This document shows positions 26,158 to 35,285 of a stretch of DNA of 64,000 nt, one piece after another. The stretch is from Armatimonadota bacterium (GTDB lineage: Bacteria > Armatimonadota > UBA5829), in NCBI GenBank assembly GCA_039679645.1, contig JBDKUO010000005.1, positions 1 to 64,000 of the forward strand, in the 5' to 3' direction. Both the position numbers and the translations under genes were made by a program. Under the pieces are notes generated by a model, which searched no databases, was not told where the DNA came from, and worked only from the letters and a program-made list of their open reading frames with translations. Position 1 is the first letter of the stretch; every line of letters starts with the position of its first letter.

Positions 26158-26187
26158 TTGACCTTTGTCGCCGAATGAGGGTATACT
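26158..26187 (+). promoter_or_regulatory. Promoter of the DUF2156 gene
   Basis: TTGACC (26158-26163), an 18-nt spacer and TATACT (26182-26187), about 35 bases before the ATG. Confidence 0.6.
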
Positions 26188-26221
26188 TTGCCGAACACAA
26201 GTATCCCAAGAGGTGCAGTAA

Positions 26222-27106
26222 ATGGACATACCGGAGTATCCCGATTCAAGAGAAATAACCCTGGAAGACAAGCCGATCTTTGATGTTGTATTCGCAGAAA
26301 AACCGCTGGAAATATCGGCTTATACTTTCACCAATATATTCGCATGGCGCGAGCCGTATAACACTAGATTATCGCGCATTGGTGATTTTCTAATACTTAC
26401 TCAAAGGGTCAAGGATAAAGTTTTATGCCTGGAGCCTTTGGGCATGGGGCATGTTGCAAAAGCAATAGATGATGTGTTTCGACTCTCCAAGAACGATATC
26501 GAGTTTAAGTGCATCCATGCGAATGTAGCGCACCGGATCAGTGCTTCAGACTACATAATAGAAAAAGATCGCGACAACAGTGATTATGTGTACCTCGCCT
26601 CAGACCTGATCGAGCTAAACGGCAGGAAATATGACGGCAAGCGCAACTGGATTACTCGTTTCAAGTCTCAATACGAGTATGAATATATACGCATGCCGCA
26701 TGTCAGCCCCGGAGAGGCCATGGAGTTCGCCGATTACTGGTGTGAGCAGCGTGACTGCCGGAGCAGCGAAGGCCTGCAGAATGAACATACGGCAGTCTAT
26801 GAGATGCTCGCAAACTTCGAGGAGCTAGGTATTATAGGCGGCGCGGTTAAGGTAGACGGCAGCATTGCGGCTTTTTCTCTTGGAGAGGCGCTCAATCCTG
26901 AAACTCTTGTTATCCACGTGGAGAAAGCCGGTTCGGGGATGGACGGCATTTACCAGATCATCAACAACGAGTTTGCAATCCATGAAGCATCTGGATTCAA
27001 ATACATAAATCGAGAGCAGGATCTGGGAATTACCGGCCTGCGCAAGGCAAAGAAATCTTATCATCCCGTTAAAATGGTGGATACCTATCGAATCAGGCGG
27101 GCTTGA
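26222..27106 (+). CDS. DUF2156 protein (GNAT-type, LysX/MprF C-terminal-like)
   Basis: 294 residues. AYTFTNIFAWREPYNTRLSR, GKRNWITRFKSQYEYEY and the C-terminal YINREQDLGITGLRKAKKSYHPVKMV are characteristic of DUF2156, a duplicated acetyltransferase-like fold related to the catalytic part of phosphatidylglycerol lysyltransferases. No membrane helices. Function of the free-standing form is not established; aminoacyl transfer is possible by relationship. Confidence 0.85.
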   Translation: MDIPEYPDSREITLEDKPIFDVVFAEKPLEISAYTFTNIFAWREPYNTRLSRIGDFLILTQRVKDKVLCLEPLGMGHVAKAIDDVFRLSKNDIEFKCIHANVAHRISASDYIIEKDRDNSDYVYLASDLIELNGRKYDGKRNWITRFKSQYEYEYIRMPHVSPGEAMEFADYWCEQRDCRSSEGLQNEHTAVYEMLANFEELGIIGGAVKVDGSIAAFSLGEALNPETLVIHVEKAGSGMDGIYQIINNEFAIHEASGFKYINREQDLGITGLRKAKKSYHPVKMVDTYRIRRA

Positions 27107-27171
27107 TATTGTTTCGGTTTCATTCCCTATGGAAAAAAGTGTTCTTGAACCACTTTACAGGGGGGATGATA

Positions 27172-27591
27172 ATGAATGTCAAAGAGATAATGACGACCAA
27201 TGTGGTCACGTGCGGCCCTAACGAGACCCTTATGCAGGTTGCCCAGAAGATGCAGAGTATGGACGTGGGTTCCTGCCCCGTGGTCTCTCAGGACAACCTG
27301 GTTGGAATCATAACCGACCGCGATATCACCGTCCGTGCAATTTCCAAAGGCTTTGATCCCGCCAATACGTATGTAAACGAGATCATGAGTAAAGACCCCA
27401 TCTTCGGCAGCCAGAACATGAGCGTGGAAGACGCATGCGCTCTCATGCAGGATAATCAGATCCGCAGGCTCCCAATAGTAGACAAAGGAAAACTGGTGGG
27501 AATTGTAACTCTGGCCGACCTGGCGATAGACCTGGAAGAAGATGAGATGGTCGCAGAGACTTTAGAAAAGGTCTCCATGCCGACTTATTAG
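27172..27591 (+). CDS. CBS-domain pair protein
   Basis: 139 residues made of two CBS domains: VKEIMTTNVVTCGPNETLMQ and LVGIITDRDITVRAI, then EIMSKDPIFGSQNMSVEDA and LVGIVTLADLAID. Such pairs bind adenosine nucleotides and act as energy or nucleotide sensors; the partner is unknown. ATG at 27172 follows a GGGGGGA box; in-frame codons further upstream overlap the DUF2156 gene. Confidence 0.92.
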   Translation: MNVKEIMTTNVVTCGPNETLMQVAQKMQSMDVGSCPVVSQDNLVGIITDRDITVRAISKGFDPANTYVNEIMSKDPIFGSQNMSVEDACALMQDNQIRRLPIVDKGKLVGIVTLADLAIDLEEDEMVAETLEKVSMPTY

Positions 27592-27657
27592 AGCTTTTAA
27601 TCACGGGGCTGCCTCAGTGTTAACTTGAGACGGCCTCTATTTTATACACTTTTGTCC

Positions 27658-27679
27658 CTCCAGGTATCCCTACCTGGAG
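27658..27679. repeat. Palindromic repeat family 1, copy B
   Basis: CTCCAGGTA and TACCTGGAG with a TCCC loop, in the convergent gap between the CBS gene and the methyltransferase/MTHFR gene, where it may also act as a terminator stem. Confidence 0.8.
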
Positions 27680-27698
27680 TGGTAAGCTATTGTCGGAC

Positions 27699-29525
27699 TT
27701 ACCCGCCCCCGGCAATAACCTGCCGCACCACCTCAAAGTTGTCGAACGGCGGCATAAAGTATACTCCGCCAAACTCCTGCTTCGCTGAAAGATATATTTG
27801 GCGCGCTATCTTGATGCCCTCTGCTTTTGCGGCCTCGGGGTCGGCTGAAGCGAGAGCCTTGCGGATGTCGGCGGGTATATTTATCCCCGGCACCTCATTA
27901 TGAAGGAACTCGGCATGCCGCGAGCTGCGCAGGGGCAGCACCCCGACAAGTATCGGAATATTCCAATCGCCGGGAATTCTCTTTACGACCTGTCTCAGAG
28001 GTTCGAGATCAAAGACGGGCTGGGTCATCAGAAAGTTAGCCCCTGCCTCCCGCTTCTTGGCAAGCCGGGCGATCTCCTTGTCGATATCTTCTGCAGCAGG
28101 ATTCAGGGCAGTGCCAATCGCAAAGCTGGTCGGCCCGCCTATTTCTCTGCCTGTGTAATCCAGGCCGTGGTTGAGTGAGTTTATTATCTTGACCAGGCCG
28201 TCGGATGTGACATCAAAGACAGAGGTTGCGGCAGGATAGTCTCCCGCGCTGGCCGGGTCTCCAGTCAGGGCAAGGATGCCGTCGATACCCAGCGCCGAGG
28301 CGCCCAGCAGTATTGAATGCATCCCCAGCAGATTAAGGTCACGGCAGGTAAGATGAAGGATTGTAGCAACCCCTAATTCTTGACGCACAAGGTGGGCAAA
28401 TGCAACTGCGCTCATATGCATGCGAGCCATAGGGTTGTCCGTGACGTCTATCGCAGATATCCCCGCTGCCACCAGCGGCCTGAGTTTGTCTATAAGTGTA
28501 TGGTAATCGGCATTTTTTGGAGGTGTGACCTCGACCGTGACAAAGTTGCCGTTCATCCTGCGCAGCAGTGGAGATCTTTCACTCGCCTTGCTGATGGCGA
28601 CACTCTCTCTTTTTCTTGCGTCTCTAACCTTTGCCGGAGCGGGTCTGGCAAGCGTCTTGACCTTTGCCGAAAGGGCTTCTATATGCGCCGGGGAAGTGCC
28701 GCAGCAGCCTCCCACAATAGATGCGCCCGCCCGGACTATCTCAGCGCCTCTGTCGGCAAAATATCCTGCGCCTGAGATAAACAGAGTCCGGCCCTCGATA
28801 TTTGTGGGGTAGCCGGAGTTCGGTTGAGCCGATATCGGAAGGCCGCTGATCTCATGCAGAGCCTCCACAGCTCGAATTGTCTGCTCTGGGCCAACGCAGC
28901 AGTTGACTCCGATAGCGCTCACGGGGTAGTCCGACAGCCTTGAGACGATGTCGTCCAGGCTATCGCCGCGTTCTGTAGTCAGGTCGGTCCCTATCGCGAA
29001 CTGTACTATGACCGGCAGGTCGCAGTTTTCTATTGCCGCTTCGAGCATTATGCATGCCTGGTCGAGATCGGTAAGGGTCTCGAATATGAGCAGGTCTACT
29101 CCGCCGTCGACAAGCCCTCTCACCTGGCCCTTAATGCTGTCTTGCACGTCCTCGATATTTACCGACCCGATAGGGGGCAGGCTCACACCGAGCGGGCCAA
29201 TCGAACCGGCGACCAAGACCTTTGAACCCGCTACGTCTCTTGCAAGTCTGGCTCCCGCGAGATTTATGTCGTAGACTTTACCTTCAAGGCCATGATGAGA
29301 GAGTTTGAACCGGTTTGCGCCGAATGTGTTGGTCTCTATCACGTCCGCGCCCGCCTTGATGTAGTCTGCATGCGCCTGGCAGATGAGATATGGCGAGGAT
29401 AGATTGAGTTCTTCAAAGGGGTGTTTGTGGCTGACACCGCGCTCAACAAGGAGCGAACCCATAGCTCCGTCAAATACTACGACTCTCTGGTTGAAAATAT
29501 CGGGAAGTCTTATGGGGTCGGGCAT
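27699..29525 (-). CDS. Homocysteine S-methyltransferase / methylenetetrahydrofolate reductase fusion
   Basis: 608 residues, two enzymes in one chain. Residues about 10-285 are the zinc-dependent homocysteine methyltransferase barrel, with zinc cysteines in GVNCCVGP and GGCCGTSPAHI. Residues about 320-600 are 5,10-methylenetetrahydrofolate reductase (VTVEVTPPKNADYHTLI; LALTGDPASAGDYPAATSVF; FLMTQPVFDLEPL). The fusion resembles YitJ of Bacillus and joins formation of methyl-folate with methionine synthesis. A GGGAG box precedes the ATG. No SAM or cobalamin riboswitch was recognised upstream, only repeats. Confidence 0.92.
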   Translation of the reverse strand: MPDPIRLPDIFNQRVVVFDGAMGSLLVERGVSHKHPFEELNLSSPYLICQAHADYIKAGADVIETNTFGANRFKLSHHGLEGKVYDINLAGARLARDVAGSKVLVAGSIGPLGVSLPPIGSVNIEDVQDSIKGQVRGLVDGGVDLLIFETLTDLDQACIMLEAAIENCDLPVIVQFAIGTDLTTERGDSLDDIVSRLSDYPVSAIGVNCCVGPEQTIRAVEALHEISGLPISAQPNSGYPTNIEGRTLFISGAGYFADRGAEIVRAGASIVGGCCGTSPAHIEALSAKVKTLARPAPAKVRDARKRESVAISKASERSPLLRRMNGNFVTVEVTPPKNADYHTLIDKLRPLVAAGISAIDVTDNPMARMHMSAVAFAHLVRQELGVATILHLTCRDLNLLGMHSILLGASALGIDGILALTGDPASAGDYPAATSVFDVTSDGLVKIINSLNHGLDYTGREIGGPTSFAIGTALNPAAEDIDKEIARLAKKREAGANFLMTQPVFDLEPLRQVVKRIPGDWNIPILVGVLPLRSSRHAEFLHNEVPGINIPADIRKALASADPEAAKAEGIKIARQIYLSAKQEFGGVYFMPPFDNFEVVRQVIAGGG

Positions 29526-29542
29526 GATTAGCTCCCTAAAAA

Positions 29543-29612
29543 ACAGCTGAGAGCGAAGAGTGGAGAGCTAAGAGCCCGTACTCATGAGCGCTCAGTTGTG
29601 CTGTAAATTGCT
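29543..29612. repeat. Heptamer/composite repeat, copy 2
   Basis: CAGCTGAG followed by 7-base units (GAGCGAA, GAGTGGA, GAGCTAA, GAGCCCG), a spacer, GCTCAGTTG and a TAAATTGC tail. It is just upstream of the ribosome binding site of the methyltransferase/MTHFR gene. The outer CAGCTGAG and CTCAGTTG can pair. Confidence 0.75.
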
Positions 29613-29620
29613 TCTGTTTA

Positions 29621-29647
29621 TACCTCCAGGTATCCTACCTGGAGGTA
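29621..29647. repeat. Palindromic repeat family 1, copy C
   Basis: TACCTCCAGGTA and TACCTGGAGGTA form a perfect 12-bp stem with a TCC loop, the longest of the three copies. It lies immediately after the small membrane protein gene ending at 29669. Confidence 0.82.
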
Positions 29648-29668
29648 AAGGTCAGTTATTGAAAAATT

Positions 29669-30004
29669 TTAGCCAATACCAAGCTGCTTGAGTTTCTTTT
29701 TGCTGCACTCGGAGCATCTGAACTCGGGATCAGGGTCGTCGCGCCTATCATAGCCGCGCGGGTCGAACCGCAGCCTCTTTACGGCAGTGTATTTACCGCA
29801 GTCATGGCACCTGCCCAGTTGCATAAACTCCCATTCCTGGACTTTGGCGCTGAAGATAAACCGGTCAACCCAAAAGAATATGCTCGCCCCGATCAAGTTG
29901 GCCAGGGCGACGGACCAGAACCCCGTACCGAATATGCGCACTATGGGGTAGAGGATCGGGGTTGAGAGCTGCCAGCGCAGCGCATAGAGAAGAAATTTAA
30001 GCAT
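29669..30004 (-). CDS. Small membrane protein with zinc-ribbon-like tail
   Basis: 111 residues, not recognised. Residues 1-53 are hydrophobic with probably two membrane segments (LSTPILYPIVRIFG and SVALANLIGASIFFWV). The C-terminal half is soluble and carries two cysteine pairs, CHDC (about residue 66) and CSEC (about 97), a zinc-ribbon spacing. The ATG lies 4 bases after the panD stop, so the two are cotranscribed. A membrane-anchored metal-binding protein is the most that can be said. Confidence 0.7.
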   Translation of the reverse strand: MLKFLLYALRWQLSTPILYPIVRIFGTGFWSVALANLIGASIFFWVDRFIFSAKVQEWEFMQLGRCHDCGKYTAVKRLRFDPRGYDRRDDPDPEFRCSECSKKKLKQLGIG

Positions 30005-30008
30005 AGGG

Positions 30009-30356
30009 CTATATCCTGCTTACAATCTTATTGTGCTCATCAACCAGCACAACCTTGCGCTGCACCGGTTCATCAGTCAAACAGAATGCGGCAATGATGA
30101 CTTTGTCGCCGACACTGCATCTTCTGGCGGCGGCTCCATTGAGGCAGATCACTCCACTGCCTCTCTCGGCAGGTATGGCGTATGTCTCCAGCCTTTCACC
30201 ATTGTTGATATTCCAGATGTGAACAAGCTCGCCGTCGACTATATCAGCCGCGTCCAACAGGTCCTGATCAACAGTTATACTGCCGACATAATCTACATCA
30301 CATTGCGTGACGGTGGCTCTGTGTATTTTTCCCTTGCAGATAGTTAACAGTTTCAA
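30009..30356 (-). CDS. panD: Aspartate 1-decarboxylase precursor
   Basis: 115 residues. [20 protein letters not shown] contains the Gly-Ser cleavage site (YVG|S) that yields the pyruvoyl cofactor; [28 protein letters not shown] is the conserved substrate region. It makes beta-alanine for pantothenate and CoA. TTG at 30356, with GGAG 8 bases upstream, gives the usual family length; an ATG seven codons earlier would add residues not seen in PanD. Confidence 0.93.
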   Translation of the reverse strand: MKLLTICKGKIHRATVTQCDVDYVGSITVDQDLLDAADIVDGELVHIWNINNGERLETYAIPAERGSGVICLNGAAARRCSVGDKVIIAAFCLTDEPVQRKVVLVDEHNKIVSRI

Positions 30357-30394
30357 TTTCCTTGCTCCAATTTTCACTAATAGTATATCAAATT

Positions 30395-30422
30395 GAGAAG
30401 CGAGAAGCGAGAGGTGAGAGGC
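30395..30422. repeat. Heptamer array, panD-formiminotransferase gap
   Basis: Four 7-base units GAGAAGC, GAGAAGC, GAGAGGT, GAGAGGC in the divergent region between panD and the formiminotransferase gene, about 37 bases before the GTG start. Confidence 0.8.
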
Positions 30423-30458
30423 GGCAGTAGATCGAATTAATCTTTGGAGGCGTGTATT

Positions 30459-31373
30459 GTGTCAAAGCTTGTCCAGTGTGTTCCTAATTTCAGTGAAGGC
30501 CGCAGGGCTGAGGTCGTTACAAAGATAGTCGAGGCGATAGACTCGGCTTCCGGGGTAAATATTGTCGATTACTCCATGGATGCCGATCACAACCGCTCGG
30601 TCGTCACTTTTATAGGCAGGCCGGAAGATATCCACAGGTCGGTTCTCGCAGGCGCGCGAGTCGCGGTCGATCTGATTGATTTGAACAAACATACCGGCGG
30701 TCACCCGCGGATAGGCGCGATGGATGTTGTACCGGTGGTGCCTCTGGACGAGATGACGATGGACGAGGCTATTGACCTCGGCCATGCTATTGGCCGTGAC
30801 ATAGCGGACACACTGCAAGTTCCTGTATATTTTTATGAGCAGTGCGCATTGCGCAGTGAGTGCGTGAACCTTGCAGATGTGCGCAAGGGCGGATTTGAGA
30901 CTCTGAAAGAGCGAGGGCTTACAAACGGACGTGAACCGGACGCAGGCCCAAGTCACGTCCATCCGACGGCCGGAGCGACAGTAGTCGGCGCGCGAGGTCC
31001 GCTGATTGCATATAATGTAAATCTCAAGAGCAACGATATCTCCGCCGCAAATGCAATAGCCGCAAAAATCAGGCAGCTTAGGAACTCGGGCGAGGCAATG
31101 CCGGGTGTGAAGGCGATAGGTGTATACCTGAAGTCGCGAGACATTGCTCAGGTCTCCATGAATATCACACAACCGCATCTTGTGAGCATGTGGGGTGTCT
31201 ACTCGTTCATCAAGCAGCAGGCGCATGAAATGGGGATAGAGATTTTAGAGTCAGAGCTTATCGGAGCCGTCAGAGAGCATGACCTGACCGATGAAATGGT
31301 TTCTGCGATGAATCTCAAGGGCTTTAGTCGCAAGAGAGTGCTGGATTACTGGATGCGCGAGTTTGAAAGGTAG
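30459..31373 (+). CDS. ftcD: Glutamate formiminotransferase
   Basis: 304 residues. [26 protein letters not shown] and [19 protein letters not shown] are the hallmarks of the formiminotransferase N-terminal and C-terminal subdomains. It passes the formimino group of formiminoglutamate to tetrahydrofolate. The cyclodeaminase domain of the animal enzyme is absent, and no histidine-utilisation genes are nearby. GTG at 30459 has TGGAGG 8 bases upstream. Confidence 0.92.
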   Translation: MSKLVQCVPNFSEGRRAEVVTKIVEAIDSASGVNIVDYSMDADHNRSVVTFIGRPEDIHRSVLAGARVAVDLIDLNKHTGGHPRIGAMDVVPVVPLDEMTMDEAIDLGHAIGRDIADTLQVPVYFYEQCALRSECVNLADVRKGGFETLKERGLTNGREPDAGPSHVHPTAGATVVGARGPLIAYNVNLKSNDISAANAIAAKIRQLRNSGEAMPGVKAIGVYLKSRDIAQVSMNITQPHLVSMWGVYSFIKQQAHEMGIEILESELIGAVREHDLTDEMVSAMNLKGFSRKRVLDYWMREFER

Positions 31374-31469
31374 CAATGAAGATAAATATCGCCCTCCATT
31401 ATCATCCTCCGATATTAATGCTGCATTCAGAGCTGGAAAAGTCGCGACAAAACCAAACTATTTAAAATC

Positions 31470-31498
31470 TTGATAACTCAAATTCATTGTGGTAGAAT
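31470..31498 (+). promoter_or_regulatory. tRNA-Ser promoter
   Basis: TTGATA (31470-31475), 17-nt spacer, TAGAAT (31493-31498). The mature tRNA begins 10 bases after the -10 element. Confidence 0.68.
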
Positions 31499-31507
31499 AT
31501 TAAAGAT

Positions 31508-31599
31508 GGAGAGGTGGCTGAGTGGTCGAAAGCGATCGCCTGCTAAGTGATTGCGGGGGGAAACCTCCGCCCCGGGTTCGAATCCCGGCCTCTCCGCCA
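31508..31599 (+). tRNA. tRNA-Ser (anticodon GCT)
   Basis: 92 bases with a 7-bp acceptor stem (GGAGAGG with CCTCTCC), discriminator G, encoded CCA, a long variable arm as in class II tRNAs, GGTTCGAATCC T-arm and a loop TGCTAAG carrying anticodon GCT, which reads AGC/AGU. Confidence 0.96.
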
Positions 31600-31618
31600 T
31601 TTTTTGTATGTGTAGTAA

Positions 31619-31655
31619 CAGCCCTCACTCGTTTTGATTGAGGGCTGTTGTTTTT
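31619..31655 (+). terminator. Intrinsic terminator after tRNA-Ser
   Basis: CAGCCCTCA (31619-31627) pairs with TGAGGGCTG (31639-31647), followed by TTGTTTTT. The glnS gene ends 25 bases further on from the opposite strand, so the stem may serve both. Confidence 0.88.
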
Positions 31656-31680
31656 GACTCTGTTGCATCAAATGAGCAGA

Positions 31681-33405
31681 TTAGCCTGCCGAACGCTTCA
31701 TAGCTTTTGCAATTTTTGCCCACGAATCGCGTAAGGTAACTGTTCGATTAAAGACGAGCTTCCGGTCAGTAGAGTCGATATCTACACAGAAATAACCCTG
31801 CCTCTCGAATTGGTAGCGTGTTCCAGGTTTTGCTCCGACCACACTCGGCTCTATGTAGCACGCGGCTACATTAAGCGAGTTCGGGTTCAGGTTGGAAAAC
31901 CAGTCTCTGCCTTCCTCAACATCGTCCGGGTCGGGCTTGCTGAAGAGGTGATCGTAGAGACGGACTTCCGCCGGTATAGCCTGGTTAGCAGCAACCCAAT
32001 GCAGAGTGGCCTTTACTTTGCGGCCGTCAGGAGCATCGCCGCCGCGTGTCGCTGGATCGTACGTGCAGTGCAGTTCTGTTATCTCACCGTTTGCGTCTTT
32101 TATTACATCATTGCACTTAATAAAGTAGGCGTTGCGCAGCCGTACCTCGCGGCCCGGAGCCATGCGGAAAAATTTAGGCGGAGGGACCTCACGGAAATCT
32201 TCACGCTCGATATAAAGCTCCCGCGCAAAAGGCACTTTACGCGTCCCGGCGCTCGGGTCTTCAGGGTTATTGATAACATCCAGCTCTTCGGCTTGACCCT
32301 CAGGATAGTTTGTAATGATAACCTTCAGCGGGTCCATAACAGCCATAACCCGCTGCGAGCGCTTATTGAGGTCATCGCGAGCACAGTCTTCCAACACGGC
32401 AACATCCACGACGCTGTCTGTTTTTGCTACTCCGATCCTGCGGCAAAATTCATGAATCGCTTCGGGTGTATAACCTCTTCTACGCAGACCGGCCAGTGTT
32501 GGAAGTCGAGGATCATCAAATCCGCTGACGTAACCGCCATTTACAAGCTCGATAAACCGCCGCTTACTCATCACTGTATGGGTGAGATTAAGCCGCGCAA
32601 ACTCGATCTGACGCGGGTGGTATATCCCAAGCTGATCTAAAAACCAGTCATACAACGGTCTATGGATCTCATATTCCAGTGAACACAGCGAATGTGTCAC
32701 TCCTTCGATGGAGTCCTCCAAGCCGTGAGCCCAGTCATACATCGGGTAGATACACCACTTGTCACCCTGGCGATGATGCTCGGCATGGCGTATGCGATAC
32801 ATGATAGGGTCACGCAGGTTCAGGTTCGGCGAAGTCATGTCTATCTTGGCGCGCAGAGTTTTTGCCCCATCGGGAAACTCACCCGCGCGCATTCTTTGGA
32901 ACAAATCCAAATTCTCTTCAACGCTGCGGTTTCGGTAAGGGCTTTCTTTGCCCGGCTCGGTCGGCGCACCGCGCATATCTATGACCTCCTCGGCAGAGAG
33001 GTCACAAACGTATGCCTTACCTTTTTTTATAAGATCGATAGCCCACTCATACATCTGCTCAAAATAGTCTGAGCCGAAGAATAGCCGATCGTCCCAATCG
33101 GCTCCAAGCCAGCGGACGTCTTCTATAATTGCATCGACAAACTCCTGCTCTTCCTTGGCGGGGTTAGTGTCGTCGAAGCGCAGGTTGAATTGGCCGCCGA
33201 ACTCCTGGGCAATGCCATAGTCTATCCATATGGCCTTGGCATGGCCTATATGTAGGTAGGCGTTTGGTTCGGGAGGAAACCGCGTGTGAACATGGTCGAA
33301 TCGACCTTCGCGCAGGTCTTCTTTGATGGCCTCGCGAATGAAGTCTGTAGATTCGCCCCGGTCCGCACCCGCAGGTTCGGTATCTGGTCTGTTTGTCTCA
33401 TTCAT
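31681..33405 (-). CDS. glnS: Glutaminyl-tRNA synthetase
   Basis: 574 residues. [19 protein letters not shown] holds the HIGH motif, VMSKRR the KMSKS equivalent; [14 protein letters not shown] and [20 protein letters not shown] are typical of the GlnRS group, and the C-terminal anticodon-binding domain is complete. It charges tRNA-Gln directly, so the organism need not rely only on the amidotransferase route. ATG at 33405 has AAGAGA 9 bases upstream and is preferred to a frame start 15 codons earlier. Confidence 0.94.
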   Translation of the reverse strand: MNETNRPDTEPAGADRGESTDFIREAIKEDLREGRFDHVHTRFPPEPNAYLHIGHAKAIWIDYGIAQEFGGQFNLRFDDTNPAKEEQEFVDAIIEDVRWLGADWDDRLFFGSDYFEQMYEWAIDLIKKGKAYVCDLSAEEVIDMRGAPTEPGKESPYRNRSVEENLDLFQRMRAGEFPDGAKTLRAKIDMTSPNLNLRDPIMYRIRHAEHHRQGDKWCIYPMYDWAHGLEDSIEGVTHSLCSLEYEIHRPLYDWFLDQLGIYHPRQIEFARLNLTHTVMSKRRFIELVNGGYVSGFDDPRLPTLAGLRRRGYTPEAIHEFCRRIGVAKTDSVVDVAVLEDCARDDLNKRSQRVMAVMDPLKVIITNYPEGQAEELDVINNPEDPSAGTRKVPFARELYIEREDFREVPPPKFFRMAPGREVRLRNAYFIKCNDVIKDANGEITELHCTYDPATRGGDAPDGRKVKATLHWVAANQAIPAEVRLYDHLFSKPDPDDVEEGRDWFSNLNPNSLNVAACYIEPSVVGAKPGTRYQFERQGYFCVDIDSTDRKLVFNRTVTLRDSWAKIAKAMKRSAG

Positions 33406-33622
33406 AATCAAGCATCTCTTTTCCCAAGGTTTGACGACTAATTTTGACACATCACACGCACAAGGTCAAGGCAGGTTTCAAGCAGGCTGATAAGCGGAAC
33501 AATAACTCCGGTCACAACGTAATCTTAAAAAGGTTGGCCTGCCATTAATATATAGTATCGTGCAACCAAAATATAAAATATAATATACTCAATATAAAAT
33601 AGTCTGACTGGAGGCCGGCGAC

Positions 33623-34297
33623 TTGAACGAGAATAAACCAAAAGATGAAGCGCAGATTCTTAAAGACAAGTTGAACCGCGCTCTGCGACGCCTTGAAGGG
33701 CTGAAGGAAAAGAGCAAACTGCTTGAAATGCAGTATGAGGACGCGAAGTCGCGCGAGAATAACTCCAGCGAGCTCGTCATGGAACTGCTCGAACGCCAGC
33801 GTGAACTCAATGTGATGCTCAACCGCACCAACATAATGCTCAATCGGACTCAAGAGGCCATGGCCTTAACGTCTATGGAGTTCAATGAGATCGCCAAGGC
33901 ATTGCCGGAACCAAAGAAAGCTGAGTGGTCCGAACGTGTGGCAAAGGTCAATGAACTCTTTAAGAAAACAGGCATTCAGGACGCTGAGGTGCTTGGGCTG
34001 GACTCTCCGGACCCGACAAAGTTTAGTGCTGAAGAAATAAGAAAAGAGTCTGAGCAGGCTTTTGGCCGCAAGGAATCGTTCTGGACACGAGAAGCACACA
34101 GCGAGCCTCCGCGTGTGGAAGCTGAAATAGTCGATGAGCATGAGGCGGATGTGATCGCAGCAAAGCCTGTTGTGGAAAGCGCAGTTTCAGACAAAGACCC
34201 ACTAAATAAGATCACTGAGGATTATGCTGAATCCGGCGAGTCATGTAAGAAAAGCTGGTGGCAAAAGGCTTTCGCCAAATCCGGAACGGATGACTGA
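33623..34297 (+). CDS. Coiled-coil protein of unknown function
   Basis: 224 residues, not recognised. Residues about 8-90 are strongly helical with heptads (DKLNRALRRLEGLKEKSKLL); the rest is acidic and probably loosely folded, ending in a basic WWQKAFAKSG tail. No signal peptide. TTG start at 33623 has GGAGG 8 bases upstream. It lies 24 bases before the Memo-family gene and is probably cotranscribed with it. Confidence 0.72.
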   Translation: MNENKPKDEAQILKDKLNRALRRLEGLKEKSKLLEMQYEDAKSRENNSSELVMELLERQRELNVMLNRTNIMLNRTQEAMALTSMEFNEIAKALPEPKKAEWSERVAKVNELFKKTGIQDAEVLGLDSPDPTKFSAEEIRKESEQAFGRKESFWTREAHSEPPRVEAEIVDEHEADVIAAKPVVESAVSDKDPLNKITEDYAESGESCKKSWWQKAFAKSGTDD

Positions 34298-34321
34298 TCT
34301 ATAACCTCTGGAGGCGCCGAA

Positions 34322-35185
34322 ATGGCACGCAAACCCGCTGTGGCAGGCATGTTTTATGAAGCCGATGAACAGGACTTGATTCAGAGCATCGAAAAGTGCT
34401 TTGCGAGCAGGCTCGGTCCCGGCAAAATCCCCGAAGCAGCGAAAAAAAGAGTCGGTAATGTGCTTGGGCTTGTCTGCCCGCATGCCGGATATATTTATTC
34501 AGGCCAGGCAGCCGCGCATGCATACTCCGAGCTTGCGAAAGACGGCCTGCCGGATACAGCCGTTATTCTAGGGCCCAATCATCATGGCTTGGGCGCCGCG
34601 GTGGCTGTCGGGACTCAGGACGAATGGATCACCCCTTTCGGATCAATGCATGTTGACCTGGAAATCGCCAATGAGATCGTACGTCTTGCCGAGTTTGCGA
34701 AAGCAGATGATTCGGCTCATGTCCGTGAACACTCCATTGAAGTGCAGCTTCCTTTTTTGCAGTATATAAGCCGTGGTCATAAGGAAATCCGCATCGTTCC
34801 GATTGCGATTGCATACATGAACAAATCAGACGCTCTGCTTTTGACGAAGGACCTTGGAGATGCGATAGCTCAATCGGTCAGGGGAAAGAGTGCTGTTATA
34901 ATTGCAAGCTCCGACCTCACACACTATGATTCACGCGAAAGCGCTCGAGCAAAAGATACTCTGGCATTAGAGTATGTAATGAACCTAGACCCCGAAGGAC
35001 TCATAGAGACTGTGTATGAACGGTCGATAACAATGTGCGGTGTCTTGCCGGCAGCCGTGATGCTCCATGCCTGCAATGCGCTTGGCGCGACCGGCGCACG
35101 CAAACTGGCCTACTACAGTTCCGGTGACGTCACCGGCGAAACGGACCAGGTGGTCGGCTACGGAGCGCTTAGCATAGAAGCTTGA
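34322..35185 (+). CDS. amrB: Memo family protein (AmmeMemoRadiSam protein B)
   Basis: 287 residues. KPAVAGMFYEAD, CPHAGYIYSG (His54), ILGPNHHG (His87/88), ASSDLTHYD and TMCGVLPAAV are the conserved Memo segments; the His, His and Cys residues form the metal site known in human MEMO1. Bacterial relatives are often encoded with AMMECR1 and a radical SAM protein, but neither is present here. Its reaction is not established. GGAGG precedes the ATG. Confidence 0.9.
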   Translation: MARKPAVAGMFYEADEQDLIQSIEKCFASRLGPGKIPEAAKKRVGNVLGLVCPHAGYIYSGQAAAHAYSELAKDGLPDTAVILGPNHHGLGAAVAVGTQDEWITPFGSMHVDLEIANEIVRLAEFAKADDSAHVREHSIEVQLPFLQYISRGHKEIRIVPIAIAYMNKSDALLLTKDLGDAIAQSVRGKSAVIIASSDLTHYDSRESARAKDTLALEYVMNLDPEGLIETVYERSITMCGVLPAAVMLHACNALGATGARKLAYYSSGDVTGETDQVVGYGALSIEA

Positions 35186-35285
35186 CACCTAACTGCCCCG
35201 CTCATATAATCTACCCAGGGTAACTCGCTCCACCCAATGCTATTCAATCCAATGCAGGACGCTGCTAAGTTTGTGAGTTAAATAC

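Noticed and set aside
27593-27640. Terminator after the CBS gene
   Set aside because: CTCA/TGAG and GGC/GCC pairs are short and interrupted; the stem is too weak to claim.
29526-29668. SAM or cobalamin riboswitch before the methyltransferase/MTHFR gene
   Set aside because: The leader contains only the composite repeat and the family 1 palindrome; no conserved riboswitch core was seen.
30838-30870. GTGCGCATTGCGCA palindrome inside the formiminotransferase gene
   Set aside because: It adds no residues compared with the usual family segment ([12 protein letters not shown] aligns without a gap), so an inserted repeat is not supported.
30462-31226. 254-codon open frame on the minus strand
   Set aside because: Antisense to glutamate formiminotransferase; Cys/Arg/His-rich composition typical of a shadow frame.
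31810-32640. 276-codon open frame on the plus strand
   Set aside because: It lies entirely antisense to glnS and encodes no recognisable motif.
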